Source: Actinomyces culturomici
GTDB lineage: Bacteria; Actinomycetota; Actinomycetes; Actinomycetales; Actinomycetaceae
NCBI RefSeq assembly: GCF_900499005.1
Contig: NZ_LS991316.1
Coordinates: forward strand, 635,212 to 699,211
DNA: 64,000 nt
Direction of reading: 5' to 3'
Shown piece after piece: positions 44,765 to 53,600 of this stretch (the first letter of the stretch is position 1; every line of letters starts with the position of its first letter). Made by a program: the position numbers and the translations under genes. The notes under the pieces were generated by a model. That model was not told where the DNA came from, made no database searches, and saw only the letters and a program-made list of their open reading frames with translations.

Positions 44765-44918
44765 CGGCTCGCGCTCGGCGGCCGGTCTCGCGCTCGCTGG
44801 GCGGCTGATCGACGAGGTCGGGGCGGTGCGCAGAATGCGCGGTGACCTGTGGCACCATGTGAGCAATTCGTCTTTTCGGAGTTTGCCTCATGTCAAAACC
44901 GCGTGGGACGGTGGAGGA

Positions 44919-46157
44919 ATGAACGAGGAGACCACCGAGGATTCCGTCGCGGAGATCGCGCGTCCGATCACCACGCTCTCGACGCTCATGGCGCTCGTCG
45001 CCGTGCTCGCGATCTCGCCGTCGATGCGCTCGGGCGCGACCTCGCTCGGGCCGGTCCTCGACGGGGTCGAATCCGCCTTCGGGGTCGGCGCCATCGCGTC
45101 CGGCGTCCTCTCGGCCCTCCCGTGCCTCGTCTTCGCCGGCGTCGGCGCGCTCGCGGTCCCGGCGTCGCGCCGCTTCGGACTCACCCCGGTCATCACCGTC
45201 GGCATGCTCGTCTCGACGATCGGCCTCGCGGCGCGCCCCTTCGTCTCGAACTTCGCGGCGTTCCTCCTCCTCACGATCGCCGCGCTCGCGGGCCCCGCCC
45301 TCGGGAACGTCATCGTCCCCGCGTGGATCAAGCTTCACAAGGCCGGCCGCGCCGTCCTCCTCCTCACGGTCTACGGATCCCTTCTCCCCATCGGCGGGGC
45401 GCTCGGCTCCGCCCTCGGCGCTCCGATCGCCGGGCCGGACGGGTCGGGATGGCGGACCGCCCTCGCCGTATGGGCGCCGGTCGCCCTCCTCGCCGTCATC
45501 GCCTGGGGCGTCGCTCAGCGCATCGTCCGCCGTGACGCGCCTCCGGCCGCGAGGACCGACGGCGCCGCCACGGGCTCTCTCTTCCGGTCGCGCACCGCGG
45601 TCGCCCTCATGACGATGTTCGGACTCCAGTCCCTCAACGCCTACGTCCAGTTCGGGCAGCTCCCCGTCATCCTCGACTCGCTGGGGGTCGACCGGACGAG
45701 CGCCGGCGCGATGGTCGCGGTGATCAACGTGTGGGCGATCGTCGGCGGACTCGTCATGCCGAAGGTCGTCGACGTCTCGAAGCACCTGCGCCTCATCGCG
45801 CTCGCCTTCGGGATCATCACCGCGACGGGCTACGTGGGCCTCCTCCTCGCCCCGGGCGCGGCGTGGCTGTGGATCTGTCTGCTCGGCTTCGGAGGCTTCG
45901 CCTTCCCGCTCGGCGTCACGCTGATTCCCGCGCGCTCGCGCACCGCGGGCACGACCGCCCGCCTCTCCGGCATGGTCCAGCCGGGCGCGTACCTCGTCGC
46001 AGCGGTGGGGCCGATCGTCGTCGGCATCGTCCTCCAGGCGACCGGGTCCGTGCCGCTGGTCCTCGGATTCCTCATCGCGGTCTCCCTCACGATGGGCGTC
46101 ATCGGCTACCGCGCGGCCGCCCCGATCTTCGTCGACGACGAGCTCGCCTCCGCCTGA
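44919..46157 (+). CDS. MFS transporter (CynX/NimT-like)
   Basis: 412-residue 12-helix major facilitator protein of the CynX/NimT (cyanate permease-like) group. The sequence opens with SPSMRSGATSLGPVLDGVESAFGVGAIASGVLSALPCLVFA, and a basic central loop (RRDAPPAARTDGAA) separates the halves. ATG at 44919 with GGAGG at 44913-44917; the in-frame upstream extension is dismissed. Substrate unknown. Confidence 0.88.
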   Translation: MNEETTEDSVAEIARPITTLSTLMALVAVLAISPSMRSGATSLGPVLDGVESAFGVGAIASGVLSALPCLVFAGVGALAVPASRRFGLTPVITVGMLVSTIGLAARPFVSNFAAFLLLTIAALAGPALGNVIVPAWIKLHKAGRAVLLLTVYGSLLPIGGALGSALGAPIAGPDGSGWRTALAVWAPVALLAVIAWGVAQRIVRRDAPPAARTDGAATGSLFRSRTAVALMTMFGLQSLNAYVQFGQLPVILDSLGVDRTSAGAMVAVINVWAIVGGLVMPKVVDVSKHLRLIALAFGIITATGYVGLLLAPGAAWLWICLLGFGGFAFPLGVTLIPARSRTAGTTARLSGMVQPGAYLVAAVGPIVVGIVLQATGSVPLVLGFLIAVSLTMGVIGYRAAAPIFVDDELASA

Positions 46158-46249
46158 ACCCCCTCCTCCGACTCCGCCCGATCCCGCGCGCCGAGTGGGA
46201 CGATGAGAGGGCGGGCGGGAGCGCCCGCTCGTAGCGTGAGGGGAGTGCC

Positions 46250-47089
46250 ATGGACGGCGTCGCAGGCGGTGACATCGGCGCGCTCGCCGAACTCGTGAAG
46301 GACGGGCGCGTCCTCGTCGTCGCGGGCGCGGGGATGTCGACCGACTCGGGCCTGCCCGACTACCGGGGGACCGGGTCGACGCCCAAACCCCCGATCGACC
46401 TCGACATGTTCGTCTCCGACCCCGCGTGGTACCGCTGGCTCTGGTACCGCAACGAGGCCACCTACCGCATGCTCGACGGCCTCGAGCCGACTCCCGGGCA
46501 TCTCGCCCTCGCCGCGCTCGAGCGGGCCGGGCTGCTCCTCGGCGTGGCGACCCAGAACGTCGACCGACTCGACGCGCGCGCCGGAGTGCAGCGCCTCTGG
46601 GCGCTCCACGGCCGCTACGACACCGTCGTCTGCCTCCAGTGCGGGCGCGAGACGAGTCGCGCCGAACTCTCGACGCGCCTGCGCGCGCTCAACCCCTGGG
46701 TCGAGGACGTCGACGACCTCGCTCGTGTTGAGATCACCCCGGAGGCGGACCGCGCCGCCGCTCAGGCCTGCCGCTTCGAGCCCGCCCACTGCGAGATCTG
46801 CGGCGGCCCGCTCAAGCCCGGCATCGTCATGTTCGGCGAAGGACTGCCCGAGAACGCCTTCGGTCCGGCCCTCGAGGCGGCGTCGCGCGCCCGCGTCGTC
46901 CTCGTGGCGGGCACGTCCCTCATCGTTTCGACCGGCATGTGGGTCGTCCAGGAGGCCCTGCGGGCCGGCGCGGCGCTCGCCGTCGTCAACCGCGGGCGCA
47001 CGCAGGTCGACCGGTACGCCGATGTCCGGATCGAGGCGGGCACGTCGGAGACCCTGTCCGCCCTCGCCGGCGCGCTCGCGGAGGAGTAG
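46250..47089 (+). CDS. NAD-dependent protein deacylase (sirtuin)
   Basis: 279-residue sirtuin. The NAD site GAGMSTDSGLPDYRG is at about residues 25-39, TQNVDRLDARAG near 102, catalytic His in ALHGRYD, and the four zinc cysteines are in CLQCG and CEICGG. The final Rossmann segment reads VLVAGTSLIVSTGMW. It removes acyl groups from lysines using NAD. ATG at 46250 with GAGGGGAG 6-12 bases upstream. Monocistronic. Confidence 0.93.
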   Translation: MDGVAGGDIGALAELVKDGRVLVVAGAGMSTDSGLPDYRGTGSTPKPPIDLDMFVSDPAWYRWLWYRNEATYRMLDGLEPTPGHLALAALERAGLLLGVATQNVDRLDARAGVQRLWALHGRYDTVVCLQCGRETSRAELSTRLRALNPWVEDVDDLARVEITPEADRAAAQACRFEPAHCEICGGPLKPGIVMFGEGLPENAFGPALEAASRARVVLVAGTSLIVSTGMWVVQEALRAGAALAVVNRGRTQVDRYADVRIEAGTSETLSALAGALAEE

Positions 47090-47221
47090 CGCCGCGGGTC
47101 GGAGTCCTGGTGCAGGAGCTGGTGCCAAGTCGGCGCGGCGCGCGCAGGGGACGGGCGCCGCGCGGCCGTGTCCTGAGAAGGCAGCGGGGGAGAGACGGAA
47201 GAAGCGGACCCAGTCGCCGGG

Positions 47222-47641
47222 TCAGATCCGGTGTACCACCCCGCCCTCGTCGATGAGCGGACGGCACGGCGTCGACCAGTGCCGGACGACAGCGCCGAAG
47301 ACCTCCCCGACGAGCGCGGGGAGCGTGTAGAGCGCGACGTAGAATGCGATGCCCGGCCAGTCCGACGGGCTCGTGAGGTCGAAGGCCGACGGAACCGCTG
47401 CGAGGAAGGCCGCCGTCGCGACGAGGCCGACGAGGACGCAGCGATAGATCCGGAAGCCCCAGCGATACGCGCCGATGAGACCCGACAGGTAGGAGCCGAA
47501 GGGGAACCAGAGGAGGATCCCGGACAGTCCCTTCTCATCGTCGATGAGCCGGGGCAGGCCCTCGACGTGGGAGAGGGCGTACTGATAGCCGAAGAGAAGG
47601 AAGAACAGTGCGCCGAGCCAGAGGAGTTCGCCGCGCTTCAT
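47222..47641 (-). CDS. Small polytopic membrane protein
   Basis: 139 residues with three to four hydrophobic helices (LLWLGALFFLLFGYQYAL; GILLWFPFGSYLSGLIGAY; CVLVGLVATAAFLAAV; AFYVALYTLPALVGEVFGAVV). No recognised family. ATG at 47641 overlaps the stop of the next gene upstream on the same strand, so the two are a coupled pair. Confidence 0.72.
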   Translation of the reverse strand: MKRGELLWLGALFFLLFGYQYALSHVEGLPRLIDDEKGLSGILLWFPFGSYLSGLIGAYRWGFRIYRCVLVGLVATAAFLAAVPSAFDLTSPSDWPGIAFYVALYTLPALVGEVFGAVVRHWSTPCRPLIDEGGVVHRI

Positions 47642-47940
47642 CGCGGCCCCCACCAGATGAGAAGGTATTGGACCATGAGGAACCCGAAGAGGAGGGCGGG
47701 GACGCCGAGCCCGAAGAGGGTGAGGAGCAGGACGGACTTTCGCGTGAAGGGGCGGACGGCGTGCGGGTCCTCGGGTGCGGGGCGAGGAGCGTCGCCACTG
47801 CGGGCGTTGTCGCGCTCGTCGCCGGCGTCGCGCTCCTCTCCGGGCGGCGGGTCGCCGGGGAGCTCCGTCGGCGGATCGGCGGGGATCTTGGAACCCTCCG
47901 GAGTGGCCCCGGTTTCCGCCGAGCGATTCGTATCCTCCAT
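47638..47940 (-). CDS. Small single-helix membrane protein
   Basis: 100 residues: an acidic, Pro/Gly-rich N-terminal region (about 1-60) and one C-terminal membrane helix (KSVLLLTLFGLGVPALLFGFL). ATG at 47940 is preceded by TACGCT six bases upstream and no Shine-Dalgarno, suggesting a leaderless transcript. Coupled to the membrane protein at 47222-47641. Function unknown. Confidence 0.68.
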   Translation of the reverse strand: MEDTNRSAETGATPEGSKIPADPPTELPGDPPPGEERDAGDERDNARSGDAPRPAPEDPHAVRPFTRKSVLLLTLFGLGVPALLFGFLMVQYLLIWWGPR

Positions 47941-48072
47941 GACTTCAGCGTAGTGACCGGCTTCGGCGCCCGAGCGGTTTCCGGTGACGAGCCCCACACT
48001 CGAAGTCGTTGCCGCGCCCGTGCGCCGCGCCGTAGAGTCATTCCCAACGCCGGTCCCCGGATCGGCGACGCA

Positions 48073-48101
48073 GGGTTGTTACTCGCGAAGAGGCAAGACC
48101 T
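48073..48101 (+). promoter_or_regulatory. RAT antiterminator element of the PTS operon
   Basis: 29-base ribonucleic antiterminator: GGGTTGTTACT at the 5' side and GAGGCAAGACCT at the 3' side closely match the BglG/LicT/SacY RAT consensus (GGATTGTTACTG...GGCAAAACC). Its last bases overlap the first arm of the following terminator, so binding by an antiterminator would prevent the terminator from forming. The likely binder is the BglG-type protein at 50371-51210. Confidence 0.92.
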
Positions 48102-48136
48102 GGGAACACGCACGTGCGTGATCCCGGGTCTTTTTT
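48096..48136 (+). terminator. Conditional terminator in the PTS leader
   Basis: 10-bp stem AGACCTGGGA / TCCCGGGTCT (48096-48105 and 48122-48131), with a GC-rich loop that can fold itself (CACGCACGTGCGTG), then TTTTTT. It overlaps the RAT 3' arm by six bases. Confidence 0.92.
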
Positions 48137-48216
48137 GTTGCCCTTTGCGCGGATCGCCCCGCGGCCAACCGGAACGAGCGGCTCACGGACGAGCCGGGAA
48201 GAGAGGATGGACGGGG

Positions 48217-50247
48217 ATGTCCACCGACAAGCAGATCGCCGAAGCGGTCCTCAAGGGGATCGGCGGTCCGGCCAACATCACGAGCCTCACGCACTGCGCG
48301 ACGAGGCTCCGCTTCGAACTCGTCGACGCCTCCAAGGTCGACGCCGCCGCGCTCGACGCGACCGAGGGCGTCCTCGGCACCGTCCCGCAGTCCGGCGACC
48401 GCTACCAGGTCGTCATCGGCGGCGCCGTCGCCGGCGTCTACGCCGCCATGCAGTCCCTGCCCGGAATGGGCGCCGGAGCCGTCATGACCGACGCCGAGGT
48501 CAAGGCCGCCGCCCGCTCGAAGGCGCGCGGCAAGGTCGCCTGGCTCGACTCCTTCTTCGAGTACCTCTCCGACTCGTTCCGCCCGATCCTCGGCGTCCTC
48601 CTCGGCGCCTCGCTCATCATCGCGTTCGCCGCCGTCCTCGACGCCCTCGGCGTCGTCGACTTCCGCGCCGCCGACAAGCCCGCCTCCTGGGTGTTCGTCG
48701 ACGCTCTGTGGCGCGCGGTCTTCTACTTCCTCCCGATCATGGTCGCCTACAACGCGGCGAAGAAGCTCGACGTCGACCCGTGGCTCGGCGCGACCGTCAT
48801 GGGCGCCCTCCTCACCCCGGAGTTCCTCTCCCTGTCGAACAAGGACCGGTTCCCCGACCTCACGTGCACGACGAACCAGCTCCTCGAGACGCAGAACTGC
48901 ACGGCCCACATCTTCGGCCTGCCGCTCCAGCTCAACGACTACGGCGGCAACGTCTTCGTCCCGCTCATCATGGTCGCCGTCCTCGCCCTCCTCTACCGCG
49001 GGCTCAAGAAGGCGATCCCGACGAACCTCCAGATGGTCTTCGTCCCCTTCATCTCGATGGCCGTCATGATCCCCGTCACCGCGTTCCTCATCGGCCCGAT
49101 GGGCGTCTGGCTCGGCAACGGCCTCGGCGTCGGCCTCGCCTGGATGAACACGCACGCCCCCTTCGTCTTCGCGCTCATCATCCCGATGGTCTACCCGTTC
49201 CTCGTGCCGCTCGGTCTGCACTGGCCGCTCAACGCGCTCATGCTCGTCAACATCCAGACCCTCGGCTACGACTTCATCCAGGGCCCCATGGGCGCGTGGA
49301 ACTTCGCCTGCTTCGGCGCGACCGCCGGCGTCCTCTTCCTCTCGATGCGCGAAAAGGACGTCCAGATGCGCCAGACCGCCACCGGCGCCCTCGCCGCGGG
49401 CCTCCTCGGCGGCATCTCCGAGCCCTCCCTCTACGGCATCCACCTCCGCTTCAAGCGGATCTACCCGCTCATGCTCGTCGGCTGCTTCGCCGGCGGCCTC
49501 ACCATCGCGATCCTCGGCCTGCCGACCGGCGGCGTCACCACCGGCGCCTTCGCCTTCACCTCGCTCCTCACGATCCCGGTCTTCACGCCGATGTGGGTGT
49601 ACGCGATCGCCGTCGCCGTCGCGTTCGTCACCGCCTTCGCCCTCGTCGCGATCTTCGACTACCGCACCGCCGAGCAGAAGGCCGAACTCGCCGCCGTCTC
49701 AGGGGCCGCCGCCGCGACCTCGTCCGCCGCCGGCGCTTCCTCCTCGATCGACGAGGCCGGGGCGCAGGCGCCGGAGCAGGAGAGCGGCGAGCCGACGACC
49801 GCGATCGGCGCCCCCGTGCCCGGACGCGTCCTCCCGCTCGACGAGTCGGGCGACAAGGTCTTCGCCTCCGGCGCGCTCGGCAAGGGCGTCGCCATCGTCC
49901 CGACCTCCGGCACGATCGTCGCGCCCGTCGCCGGCACCCTCGCCACCGTCGCGAAGACCGGTCACGCCTTCGGCATCAAGACCGACGACGGCGTCGAGGT
50001 CCTCGTCCACGTCGGCATCGACACGGTGTCCATGGACGGCGACGGGTTCGACGTCCGGGTCGCGAAGAAGCAGCGGGTCGCCGCCGGAGACGTCCTCGTC
50101 GAGGTCGACCTCGCCAAGGTCGAACAGGCCGGATACCCGACGACTACCCTGATGACGGTGACGAACACGAAGGCCCTCGCGGCGGTCACGCCCCTCACCG
50201 GGGCCGAGGTCGCGGCCGGCGACCCCGTCATCGACGTCCAGCGCTGA
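48217..50247 (+). CDS. PTS beta-glucoside transporter subunit IIBCA
   Basis: 676-residue fused sugar permease. EIIB (residues 1-80) has the phosphorylated Cys in ITSLTHCATRLRF; EIIC (about 105-470) has ten or so helices with GGISEPSLYGIHLRFKR; a flexible Ala/Ser linker leads to EIIA (about 520-676) with the active His in VEVLVHVGIDTV. This order is typical of beta-glucoside/trehalose-type transporters. ATG at 48217. Expression appears controlled by the RAT/terminator 80 bases upstream and the downstream BglG-type gene. The imported sugar is not certain; no phospho-beta-glucosidase gene is in the window. Confidence 0.93.
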   Translation: MSTDKQIAEAVLKGIGGPANITSLTHCATRLRFELVDASKVDAAALDATEGVLGTVPQSGDRYQVVIGGAVAGVYAAMQSLPGMGAGAVMTDAEVKAAARSKARGKVAWLDSFFEYLSDSFRPILGVLLGASLIIAFAAVLDALGVVDFRAADKPASWVFVDALWRAVFYFLPIMVAYNAAKKLDVDPWLGATVMGALLTPEFLSLSNKDRFPDLTCTTNQLLETQNCTAHIFGLPLQLNDYGGNVFVPLIMVAVLALLYRGLKKAIPTNLQMVFVPFISMAVMIPVTAFLIGPMGVWLGNGLGVGLAWMNTHAPFVFALIIPMVYPFLVPLGLHWPLNALMLVNIQTLGYDFIQGPMGAWNFACFGATAGVLFLSMREKDVQMRQTATGALAAGLLGGISEPSLYGIHLRFKRIYPLMLVGCFAGGLTIAILGLPTGGVTTGAFAFTSLLTIPVFTPMWVYAIAVAVAFVTAFALVAIFDYRTAEQKAELAAVSGAAAATSSAAGASSSIDEAGAQAPEQESGEPTTAIGAPVPGRVLPLDESGDKVFASGALGKGVAIVPTSGTIVAPVAGTLATVAKTGHAFGIKTDDGVEVLVHVGIDTVSMDGDGFDVRVAKKQRVAAGDVLVEVDLAKVEQAGYPTTTLMTVTNTKALAAVTPLTGAEVAAGDPVIDVQR

Positions 50248-50370
50248 GGCCGCGGCGCGGGCGACGTCGCTGCCCGCGCCGTTCGCCTCGATCGAGCCCG
50301 GAGCCGGGCGCCCTCGTCGATCGACGACGCACCACAACGGAACGGGCCGCGCCCGGGAAGGAGGAATGAC

Positions 50371-51210
50371 ATGGAACTGCTCCGCGTGTTCAACAACAAC
50401 GTCGTGCTCGCCAAGCGCGACGACGGGGTCGACGTCATCCTCACCGGGCGCGGCCTCGGATTCCAGGCGAAGCCCGGGTCCCGGGTCGACGAGTCGAAGA
50501 TCGTCAAGGTCTTCGTGCCCGCCGACGGGCGCGACCCCGACCACATGGGCCAGCTCCTCGCCGAGATCCCGCCCGAGCACGTCCAGATGATCCTCGACGC
50601 GATGGCCTCGGCCGGCATCGAGGGGATCGGATCGCCCGCGCTCGTCGTCGCCCTCGCCGACCACCTCGGCTTCGCCCTCGCGCGAGCGCGCGTCGGACAG
50701 GTCCTCGAATACCCGCTGACCTCGGAGGTCGTCGGACTCTATCCCGACGAGTACGCGAAGGCGCGGGCCCTCGTCCGCGCGATCAACGCCTCCGCCGACG
50801 TGCCCCTCCCGGACGTCGAGGCCACCGCCTTCACACTCCACCTCGTCAACGCGGGCTTCGCGACCGGCGACCTCTCGTGGACCTACACGATGACCGGCGT
50901 CATCCAGCAGATCCTCGACGTCGCGGCGAACGGACTCGGGATCGAGCTCGACCCGACCTCGATCACCGTCGGACGCTTCATCACGCACCTGCGATACCTC
51001 TTCGTGAGGATCCGCAAGGACGAGCAGCTCGCGCACCACATGCTCGCCGTCGTCCGCTCGATCGTCGAGTCCTACCCGGCCGAGAACGACTGCGCCCGCA
51101 CGATCGCGCGGCTCGTCGAGCTCCGGCTCGGCACCGCGCTCAATGAGGACGAGATCGCCTACCTCACGTTGCATCTGGCTCGACTGGCCCAGCCGACCCC
51201 CGCGAAGTAG
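50371..51210 (+). CDS. BglG/LicT-family transcription antiterminator
   Basis: 279 residues: N-terminal RNA-binding CAT domain (residues 1-55; MELLRVFNNNVVLAKRDDG, GRGLGFQAKPG) and two PTS-regulation domains, PRD1 (about 70-170) with HLGFALAR and PRD2 (about 175-279) with HLRYLFVRI and YLTLHLARL. It binds the RAT RNA when the sugar is present and blocks termination upstream of the PTS gene. ATG at 50371 has AAGGAGG at 50358-50364. Autoregulation through read-through of the leader is likely if co-transcribed. Confidence 0.94.
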   Translation: MELLRVFNNNVVLAKRDDGVDVILTGRGLGFQAKPGSRVDESKIVKVFVPADGRDPDHMGQLLAEIPPEHVQMILDAMASAGIEGIGSPALVVALADHLGFALARARVGQVLEYPLTSEVVGLYPDEYAKARALVRAINASADVPLPDVEATAFTLHLVNAGFATGDLSWTYTMTGVIQQILDVAANGLGIELDPTSITVGRFITHLRYLFVRIRKDEQLAHHMLAVVRSIVESYPAENDCARTIARLVELRLGTALNEDEIAYLTLHLARLAQPTPAK

Positions 51211-51261
51211 GCGCGTCTCCTCCGGTCTTCCCCTCCCGCTTCTTCTCCCCGCCCCTCCGCC

Positions 51262-51313
51262 GAGAGCATTACCTTGCTCCGTCGAAAGCATTACTTCTTC
51301 GCGTCGAGGGGAT
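51262..51313. repeat. 22-bp modular repeat, two units plus cap
   Basis: Units of exactly 22 bases at 51262-51283 and 51284-51305, each beginning GARAGCATTAC and ending GTC, followed by the cap GAGGGGAT. Same family as 22887-22938, 23072-23101, 51872-51901 and the IS30-split locus 53575-54954. Confidence 0.8.
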
Positions 51314-51377
51314 CTCTTCCGCGTGCGCCGGTCAATAGTCTCCCGCTCGCTCGGCGCGCCGGTGCGCCCTCGTCAAT

Positions 51378-51397
51378 GAATCATCGATCGATGATTC
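51378..51397. promoter_or_regulatory. 20-bp perfect palindrome upstream of ptsH
   Basis: GAATCATCGATCGATGATTC is a perfect palindrome about 97 bases before the HPr start, in a locally AT-rich patch. A regulator operator is the simplest reading; a hairpin ending the antiterminator transcript is possible but no T-run follows. The rest of 51211-51493 holds the 22-bp repeats and no gene. Confidence 0.55.
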
Positions 51398-51493
51398 TCA
51401 TTCACCTCTAGAAATCAGAATGGTCCGCTCGAAGAATGAGGGCGGACATTGAATTGAATGCCGATCGTCGGTATTCGAAGGAAAGGAAATCGC

Positions 51494-51760
51494 ATGATCA
51501 CTCGCACCGTCGCCATCGCCTCCCGCGTCGGGCTGCACGCGCGTCCGGCCGCCATTCTCGCCGAGGCCGTCGATGATTCCGGCGTCGACGTCACCATCTC
51601 CTTCGGAGACGACGAGGCCGACGCCGCGTCGCTCCTCGAGATCATGACACTCGGCGTCAAGCACGGGGACGAGGTCGTCCTTTCGACTGAGGACGACGGA
51701 GCCGGCGAGCTGCTCGACTCGCTGGTCGCGCTCCTCTCGCGCGACCTCGACGAGGAATGA
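51494..51760 (+). CDS. ptsH: Phosphocarrier protein HPr
   Basis: 88-residue HPr, the phosphoryl carrier between EI and PTS permeases. The active-site His is in SRVGLHARPAA (His15 of the family) and the regulatory Ser region is DAASLLEIMTLG. ATG at 51494 with AAAGGAAA at 51482-51490; the in-frame sequence upstream from 51458 is not family-like. Supplies phosphate to the PTS permease upstream and to EIIs elsewhere; also probably phosphorylates BglG-type PRDs. EI is not in the window. Confidence 0.96.
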   Translation: MITRTVAIASRVGLHARPAAILAEAVDDSGVDVTISFGDDEADAASLLEIMTLGVKHGDEVVLSTEDDGAGELLDSLVALLSRDLDEE

Positions 51761-51780
51761 ACGGCTTCTCGGGCGTCTGA

Positions 51781-51817
51781 GAGGGCGGGCGGGATCCTCG
51801 AGGTCTCGCCCGCCCTC
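51781..51817 (+). terminator. Intrinsic terminator after ptsH
   Basis: Perfect 11-bp stem GAGGGCGGGCG (51781-51791) / CGCCCGCCCTC (51807-51817), followed by a T-containing stretch (TTGCGTCTTGTT). Confidence 0.75.
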
Positions 51818-51871
51818 CGTTGCGTCTTGTTCCTCCTCCCCGGGAGGTCATGCGCCTACTTCGTCTTCGTC

Positions 51872-51901
51872 GAGAGCATCACGTTGGTGCGTCGAGGGGA
51901 T
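51872..51901. repeat. 22-bp modular repeat, single unit plus cap
   Basis: GAGAGCATCACG...CGTC (51872-51893) followed by GAGGGGAT. It lies between the ptsH terminator and the secreted PKD-like gene; 51761-51997 otherwise shows no gene. Confidence 0.75.
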
Positions 51902-51997
51902 GAGGGCGGCTGTGGTTGTGTGGGCGTGCGGGTGGGTGACGAGGCCGGGGCCCCGGGTGGGTTCGGCGGGAAGACCTGTCCGGGCGGCGGGGCGTGT

Positions 51998-52816
51998 TCA
52001 GTCGGCGACGAGGTCGATGCGGGCCCGGCGCACATCGAACGGCGCCGACGACTCGCTCGTCGTCACCACCCCGTCAACGGTCGCGGTCTCCCCCGTGAAG
52101 GGACTAGTCACCGTCCCCGCCCACCTGGTCGTCAACACGACCACCACGCCCTCCTGCTCGGCCGTATACGTGTGAGCCAAGCGCGTGACCGGATACGGGG
52201 CCGACGGGTCCGACGTGACCAGCGGCGCGGTGCCGTCCCCGAAATCGTAGGAGAAGCCCGTCGCCTCCAAAGACACGACCACGCGCGTGCCGAACAGGCT
52301 CGTCTCCAAGGTTTGGGCGGGGGTGGCGGCGTGGACGAGGCTCGGGATCCCCACGAGCGCGTTCCCGGCGGGTTGGACGGTGAGTCCGGACCCGCCGGCG
52401 GTGACGGTAGCGACCGCGTACTCGATGATTTCCGCCGGTGTGGGAACGGGCATGGCGGCCCCGGGTTCTGGAGCACCCGGGGAGGGGTTCGCCATCAACT
52501 CCGGGCCATTGGGGCCCGGCAGCCAGAAGTAGGTCTCGCACTCGGGAACCAACGGATCCCCCACAGCCCACGACACCTCCAAACACCGCAGCAAGCCCAC
52601 CTTCGGCGGAGGAGAAGGCATGTTGCCAATCACGGGAGTGATCAGTCCTGATGTCGAGTCCGCTGTCGAGAACTGTTGACCCCAGAGTGAAACGACGCTG
52701 TCATGGGCGGATCCGCCCATCGTTGGCGCCTCGGCCAATGCAGTGCGAGGACTTCCGATGAGCAATATTGATGCGAGTGCGAGTCCCACTGCGAACGAAT
52801 GAAGCCTAGGAGCCAC
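51998..52816 (-). CDS. Secreted protein with PKD-like domain
   Basis: 272 residues. An N-terminal signal peptide (HSFAVGLALASILLIGSPRTALA, cleavage near residue 28) is followed by a Pro-rich region. A C-terminal segment carries the PKD signature YDFGDGTAPLVTSDPSAPYP...HTYTAEQEG. PKD folds mediate protein or carbohydrate contacts at the cell surface; no enzyme motif or sortase signal is present. It overlaps the preceding lipoprotein gene by 11 bases, so the two are coupled. Base composition is less GC-rich near its 5' end. Confidence 0.8.
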   Translation of the reverse strand: MAPRLHSFAVGLALASILLIGSPRTALAEAPTMGGSAHDSVVSLWGQQFSTADSTSGLITPVIGNMPSPPPKVGLLRCLEVSWAVGDPLVPECETYFWLPGPNGPELMANPSPGAPEPGAAMPVPTPAEIIEYAVATVTAGGSGLTVQPAGNALVGIPSLVHAATPAQTLETSLFGTRVVVSLEATGFSYDFGDGTAPLVTSDPSAPYPVTRLAHTYTAEQEGVVVVLTTRWAGTVTSPFTGETATVDGVVTTSESSAPFDVRRARIDLVAD

Positions 52817-53450
52817 TGGTTTCCGCCGATCCTCCGGATGCGAACCACTGACCTTCTCTCCAGTGAATAAACAATGAGAGTATTTCGTTGGACTCCGGAT
52901 ATTGCATCAATCGGGATGATTCATATCCTGTGGACTCGGATGCATGAACCTTGAGAGTGACCGCGAATGTGTCGGGGAATTGAGCGGAGATGTCTTCAGC
53001 TTTGAGCACATCTTGGACTTCGTACTCTAAGCCAGAAATCCAGCCACGATTTCTGTACGTATTGTCGATTCGTGAAATAGTCGACGTGCAGAATTCGTAC
53101 GAAGAATCTGAGATAGTTGCAATGGCGTTCGTATCTCCGGTGAGCCACGAATACTCAAGGACCGACACGAAGTGTCGTGCGGCGAGTTCGGCTCCTTCCG
53201 GGGTGAACTGGAGAGCCGCCGGATTCAACTTCGGCACCGTCGCATTCGTCTCGGGCTGTTGGAGAGTCCCGTCCTCGTTCATCACGTACCCGCCCGACAT
53301 CCGCACCCGCGCCGACTGAGAGGAGCCGGTCGACGGCAAGGACTGGCCGGAGGCCAACGAAGCATCGGTCGAGCACGCGGCAACGCCGAAGACGGCAGCG
53401 GTACAGACCATGAGAAGCGTGGCGCGTCGTCGCGCGGGCCGGTGCGTCAT
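52806..53450 (-). CDS. DUF6318-like lipoprotein
   Basis: 214 residues with lipoprotein signal peptide and lipobox VAACS (Cys26), then a Ser/Gly-rich linker. A NTF2-like domain resembles DUF6318 (TPEGAELAARHFVSVLEYSWLTGDTNAIATISDSSYEFC), ending at HWREGQWFASG. The stretch 52850-53150 is markedly less GC-rich than the genome average here, hinting at transfer. Function unknown. ATG at 53450 has TACGGT seven bases upstream; a leaderless start is possible. The 53451-53600 stretch upstream is C/A-rich low-complexity DNA. Confidence 0.78.
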   Translation of the reverse strand: MTHRPARRRATLLMVCTAAVFGVAACSTDASLASGQSLPSTGSSQSARVRMSGGYVMNEDGTLQQPETNATVPKLNPAALQFTPEGAELAARHFVSVLEYSWLTGDTNAIATISDSSYEFCTSTISRIDNTYRNRGWISGLEYEVQDVLKAEDISAQFPDTFAVTLKVHASESTGYESSRLMQYPESNEILSLFIHWREGQWFASGGSAETSGS

Positions 53451-53600
53451 GCCTCACACCGTACGAGACGAACCGGCGAACGCGCCAGGACCCCGGCATC
53501 ACCTGTGGACACAACACCCACGCACACCGCGACAACACACCCACCCACAGCAACACGCCGAAACGGCGCACCCACATCCCCTCGACGCGCGAAGGTGATG

